Assembly: GCA_034411955.1 (NCBI GenBank)
Contig: DAOUMF010000213.1
Span: 1 to 14,259 of the forward strand
Length of the DNA: 14,259 nt
Reading direction: 5' to 3'
Source: DAOUMF01 sp034411955
GTDB lineage: Bacteria > Chloroflexota > Dehalococcoidia > SM23-28-2 > RBG-16-64-32
Shown here piece by piece: positions 11,984-14,259 of this stretch. The translations under genes and the position numbers were made by a program. The notes beneath the pieces were generated by a model. The model made no database searches. It was not told the DNA's origin and worked only from the letters and a program-made list of their open reading frames with translations. Position 1 is the first letter of the stretch. Every line of letters begins with the position of its first letter.

Positions 11984-12613
11984 GTGACTACCATCGGTGT
12001 CCTGGCCCTCCAGGGTGATTTCATTGAACACCAGACCGTTCTCCGCCGTCTGGACACCGGCGTCCGCCAGGTGCGCACCAACGACGAACTGCGCGACCTG
12101 GACGGGCTCATCATTCCCGGCGGCGAGAGCACTACCTTCTGCCGTCTCATGCAGGACTTCAACCTGTACGAGCCCCTGCGGGCGCTCATTGAGCGGGGCC
12201 TGCCCACGTGGGGCACCTGCGCCGGCCTCATCGTCCTGGCCCGACGGGCCCCCGACCTGGACTTCCCCACTCTGGACGCCCTCGACATCACCGTGCGGCG
12301 CAACGCCTACGGCCGCCAGGTCGACAGCTTCGAGGCCGACCTGGCTGTACCGGCCCTCAACAGCCGACACTCACCGCGGCCGTTCCACGGCGTGTTCATC
12401 CGCGCCCCCGTCGTCGACGAAGTGGGCACCGGGGTGGAGGTGCTGGCCCGCCTGCCCGCCGACGCCGGTTCCACAGGGGGAAGCCCGGTCGCCCTGCGCC
12501 AGGAGTCACTCCTGGCCACCTCCTTCCACCCCGAACTGACCGACGACGACCGCTTCCACCATTACTTCCTCGAGATTGTCCGACAGCAAGGGAGGCGATC
12601 CAGCCCCAAATGA
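11984..12613 (+). CDS. pdxT: Pyridoxal 5'-phosphate synthase, PdxT glutaminase subunit
   Basis: A 209-residue class I glutamine amidotransferase that hydrolyses glutamine and passes ammonia to PdxS. The N-terminus TTIGVLALQGDFIEH is that of the family. The GGES oxyanion motif is at 46-49, the nucleophile C79 is in GTCAGLI, and the catalytic H182 and E184 are in SFHPEL. The start is a GTG at 11984 without a ribosome-binding site, probably on a leaderless message. AGSTGGSPV (161-169), before the VALRQ strand, is a small loop extension compared with the usual family. The last four bases overlap the ATG of the GNAT gene (ATGA). Confidence 0.97.
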   Translation: MTTIGVLALQGDFIEHQTVLRRLDTGVRQVRTNDELRDLDGLIIPGGESTTFCRLMQDFNLYEPLRALIERGLPTWGTCAGLIVLARRAPDLDFPTLDALDITVRRNAYGRQVDSFEADLAVPALNSRHSPRPFHGVFIRAPVVDEVGTGVEVLARLPADAGSTGGSPVALRQESLLATSFHPELTDDDRFHHYFLEIVRQQGRRSSPK

Positions 12614-13542
12614 GTCGAGCCCGCTATCCCCTGCCCACGGACCTGGTGGCCCTCATCGCCCACGACGGCCGCGTCTACCCCAACGAGGCCAAGACCTGGG
12701 ACCGTATGGGCACGGCCAACGGCGGCCCCCACCCCCTGGGAACCGCCCTGGAGCAGTGGCTCTCCTTCGCCACCGGCAAGCACACCTGGGTAAGCGTCCG
12801 CGGCGCCACCATCCGCGGCCTGGTCTCCGCCCGCCGCCGCGCCAAGCGCACCGCCTGGGAGGTCGACTGCTTGATCAACGCCGATGAGGACCGCTCGGTG
12901 GCCCGCTCGCTCCTGGAGCGCATGACCGCCGGCGCGACCAAGGAGGGGGCGGAGCGCATCTTCCTGCGCCTAGCCGCCGACAGCCTTATGGTGGAGGTCG
13001 CTCGCAGCGTCGGCTTCTTCGCCTACGCCCAGGAGACCCTGTACCGCGCCGACGACCCCGCCCCGACCCCAGACCCGGGCCTGCCACTCCGGCCGGCGTC
13101 CAAGGCCGACGCCTTCGGCGTATACCAACTCTACAGCGCCGTGACGCCGGCCAATGTCCGCGCCATAGAGGGCGCCACGTTCCGGGAATGGCAGGCCGCC
13201 CGCGAACCCTGGGGAGGCAGCCCCAGCGACCTCGGGCTGGAGGAAGACGGCATAATCACCGGCTGGCTGCGCCTGCTGCGCGCCAACGAGAGCCGCTTCT
13301 CCATGCTGATCCATCCCCAGCGCCGGGACGCCGAGGCCTTCTTGGAAACGGCGCTGGCCCGCCTGAAGGGATCACGCCCCATCCTCTGCCTGGCCGCGTC
13401 CCGCGGCGACTCTCTTTCGCGCCTGCTGCGCGCGCTGGCCTTCGCTCCCGTGGAGGACTATGCGATGATGGCCAAGCGGACAGCCAAACTCAGCCAGGAG
13501 TTGGCGGCGGAGACAGTGGGCACCGCCGTGCCCGTGAGCTGA
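12610..13542 (+). CDS. Tandem GNAT-like acetyltransferase domain protein
   Basis: A 310-residue protein read as two GNAT-like halves. The first (about 1-150) shows a strand region VRGATIRGLVSARRRA, AWEVDCLI, a helix with LLERMTAGATKEGAERIFLRL, and the closing ARSVGFFAYAQETLY that marks the end of a GNAT fold. The second (about 155-300) starts PLRPASKADAFGVYQLYSAVTP and ends LCLAASRGDSLSRLLRALAFAPVEDYAMM. A clear acetyl-CoA loop (Q/RxxGxG/A) is not visible in either half, so catalytic activity is uncertain and the assignment is by pattern. The ATG at 12610 overlaps the pdxT stop by four bases, with GGAGG 14 bases upstream. The next gene begins four bases after the stop. Acceptor substrate unknown. 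Confidence 0.72.
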   Translation: MSRARYPLPTDLVALIAHDGRVYPNEAKTWDRMGTANGGPHPLGTALEQWLSFATGKHTWVSVRGATIRGLVSARRRAKRTAWEVDCLINADEDRSVARSLLERMTAGATKEGAERIFLRLAADSLMVEVARSVGFFAYAQETLYRADDPAPTPDPGLPLRPASKADAFGVYQLYSAVTPANVRAIEGATFREWQAAREPWGGSPSDLGLEEDGIITGWLRLLRANESRFSMLIHPQRRDAEAFLETALARLKGSRPILCLAASRGDSLSRLLRALAFAPVEDYAMMAKRTAKLSQELAAETVGTAVPVS

Positions 13543-13546
13543 CACC

Positions 13547-14259
13547 GTGCTGAAGATCACCGACGACCTCGACGCCCTCATCGATGTCCTCCCGCCCCAC
13601 CTGGCCGAGTCCGTGCGGAAGCGTCCCAACAACTTCGAGCTGCTGGAGGTAGTGCTCGACCTGGGACGGCTGCCGCAGGCCCGTTACCCCAGCGAAGAGG
13701 CGATCCTCAGCGAGCAGGAGGTCTCGCCCCAGGACATCGAATACGTCACATCCCGCATCGGCGAGTTCACCGCCGATAACCGCGCCGGCATAGAGCGCAC
13801 CCTCCACCGCATCTCCTGCATTCGCAACCGCCAGGGACGCATCGTTGGCCTCACCTGCCGCGTCGGCCGCGCCGTCTTCGGCACCATCCGCATCATCGAG
13901 GACCTGGTGAGCGCGGGGAAGAGCGTGCTCCTGCTGGGCCGCCCCGGTGTCGGCAAGACGACGATGTTGCGAGAGGTGGCCCGCTACCTCGCCGACGACA
14001 TGAACAGCCGGGTCGTCGTGGTGGACACCTCCAACGAGATCGCCGGCGACGGCGACATCCCCCACCCCGGCATCGGGCGCGCGCGCCGGATGCAGGTGCC
14101 GCGGCCCGAACTGCAGCACCGCGTGATGATCGAGGCCGTCGAGAACCACATGCCCGAGGTGATCGTGATAGACGAGATCGGCACCGAGGCGGAGGCCGTG
14201 GCGGCGCGCACCATCGCGGAGCGCGGCGTGCAGTTGATCGCTACGGCGCACGGCAACAC
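13547..14259 (+). CDS. SpoIIIAA/Ycf45-like AAA-type ATPase (R3H-domain family), N-terminal part
   Basis: The first 237 residues of an ATPase cut by the window end. An N-terminal region (about 1-115) similar to that of SpoIIIAA-like proteins precedes the P-loop GRPGVGKTT (131-139). Then come VVVVDTSNEIAGDGDIPHPGIGRARRM (156-182), a Walker B VIVIDEIGTE (205-214) and the sensor-like LIATAHGN at the edge. These are the signatures of the Ycf45/R3H-domain ATPase family, whose full-length members usually carry a C-terminal R3H nucleic-acid-binding domain; that part is outside the window. The GTG at 13547, four bases after the GNAT stop, is the first start in frame before the conserved region. Function in non-sporulating bacteria is not established; RNA or DNA binding is likely. 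Confidence 0.88.
   Translation, partial: MLKITDDLDALIDVLPPHLAESVRKRPNNFELLEVVLDLGRLPQARYPSEEAILSEQEVSPQDIEYVTSRIGEFTADNRAGIERTLHRISCIRNRQGRIVGLTCRVGRAVFGTIRIIEDLVSAGKSVLLLGRPGVGKTTMLREVARYLADDMNSRVVVVDTSNEIAGDGDIPHPGIGRARRMQVPRPELQHRVMIEAVENHMPEVIVIDEIGTEAEAVAARTIAERGVQLIATAHGN

Noticed and set aside
12208..12609. Upstream extension of the GNAT-like frame through pdxT
   Set aside because: This part is out of frame with pdxT and reads as Pro/Arg-rich; the ATGA overlap at 12610 and GGAGG at 12591 give a better start.

Overview
The window is GC-rich bacterial chromosome carrying 16 recognisable genes and one doubtful small ORF. The best guess for the host is a member of the Chloroflexota, perhaps near the Dehalococcoidia. 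The reasons are the PdxS/PdxT route to pyridoxal phosphate, a GNAT gene next to a SpoIIIAA/Ycf45-like ATPase, near-leaderless genes with good sigma-70 type promoters, and short dispersed repeats of the CATTCTGAGC and GGCTCAGGGCAGG kinds. This assignment rests on remembered patterns, not on a marker gene.

Layout. (1) 1-688, minus: the N-terminal third of a GH31 alpha-glycosidase, cut by the window edge. (2) About 840-3392: an AT-richer accessory island. It holds a VapB45/VapC45-like toxin-antitoxin pair with a tightly coupled 50-residue zinc-ribbon gene (2138 down to 867) and an IS1595-type insertion sequence (about 2239-3345). (3) 3393-8606, minus: one probable operon read from a strong promoter at 8623-8651, in the order UspA, RCK/TrkA-N, RCK/TrkA-N+C, prephenate dehydratase, Fpg/MutM glycosylase, Gfo/Idh/MocA oxidoreductase, HAD phosphatase. 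Most junctions overlap or nearly touch. The exception is mutM-gfo, where 120 bp is flanked by a 39-bp perfect direct repeat of the mutM 3' end. (4) 8652-8905: no gene, but a cluster of palindromes. (5) 8906-10801, minus: a secreted metalloprotease-like protein with HExxH and Ca-binding TSP3 and dockerin-like repeats. (6) 10843-10932: back-to-back promoters. (7) 10958-14259, plus: pdxS, then pdxT, a tandem GNAT protein and a SpoIIIAA/R3H-type ATPase that runs off the window end.

Functionally, the right-hand cluster makes PLP: PdxT supplies ammonia to PdxS. The long minus operon mixes stress and ion-flux sensing (Usp, RCK), phenylalanine synthesis and oxidative DNA repair. The island looks horizontally acquired: its base composition differs, it carries a transposase and a toxin-antitoxin pair, and it sits at the 3' end of the operon. 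The least ordinary items are the three-gene toxin-antitoxin cassette with an inverted repeat over its ribosome-binding site, the repeat-mediated rebuilding of the mutM-gfo junction, an in-frame repeat peptide in the oxidoreductase, and the apparent ATT start of the secreted protease.
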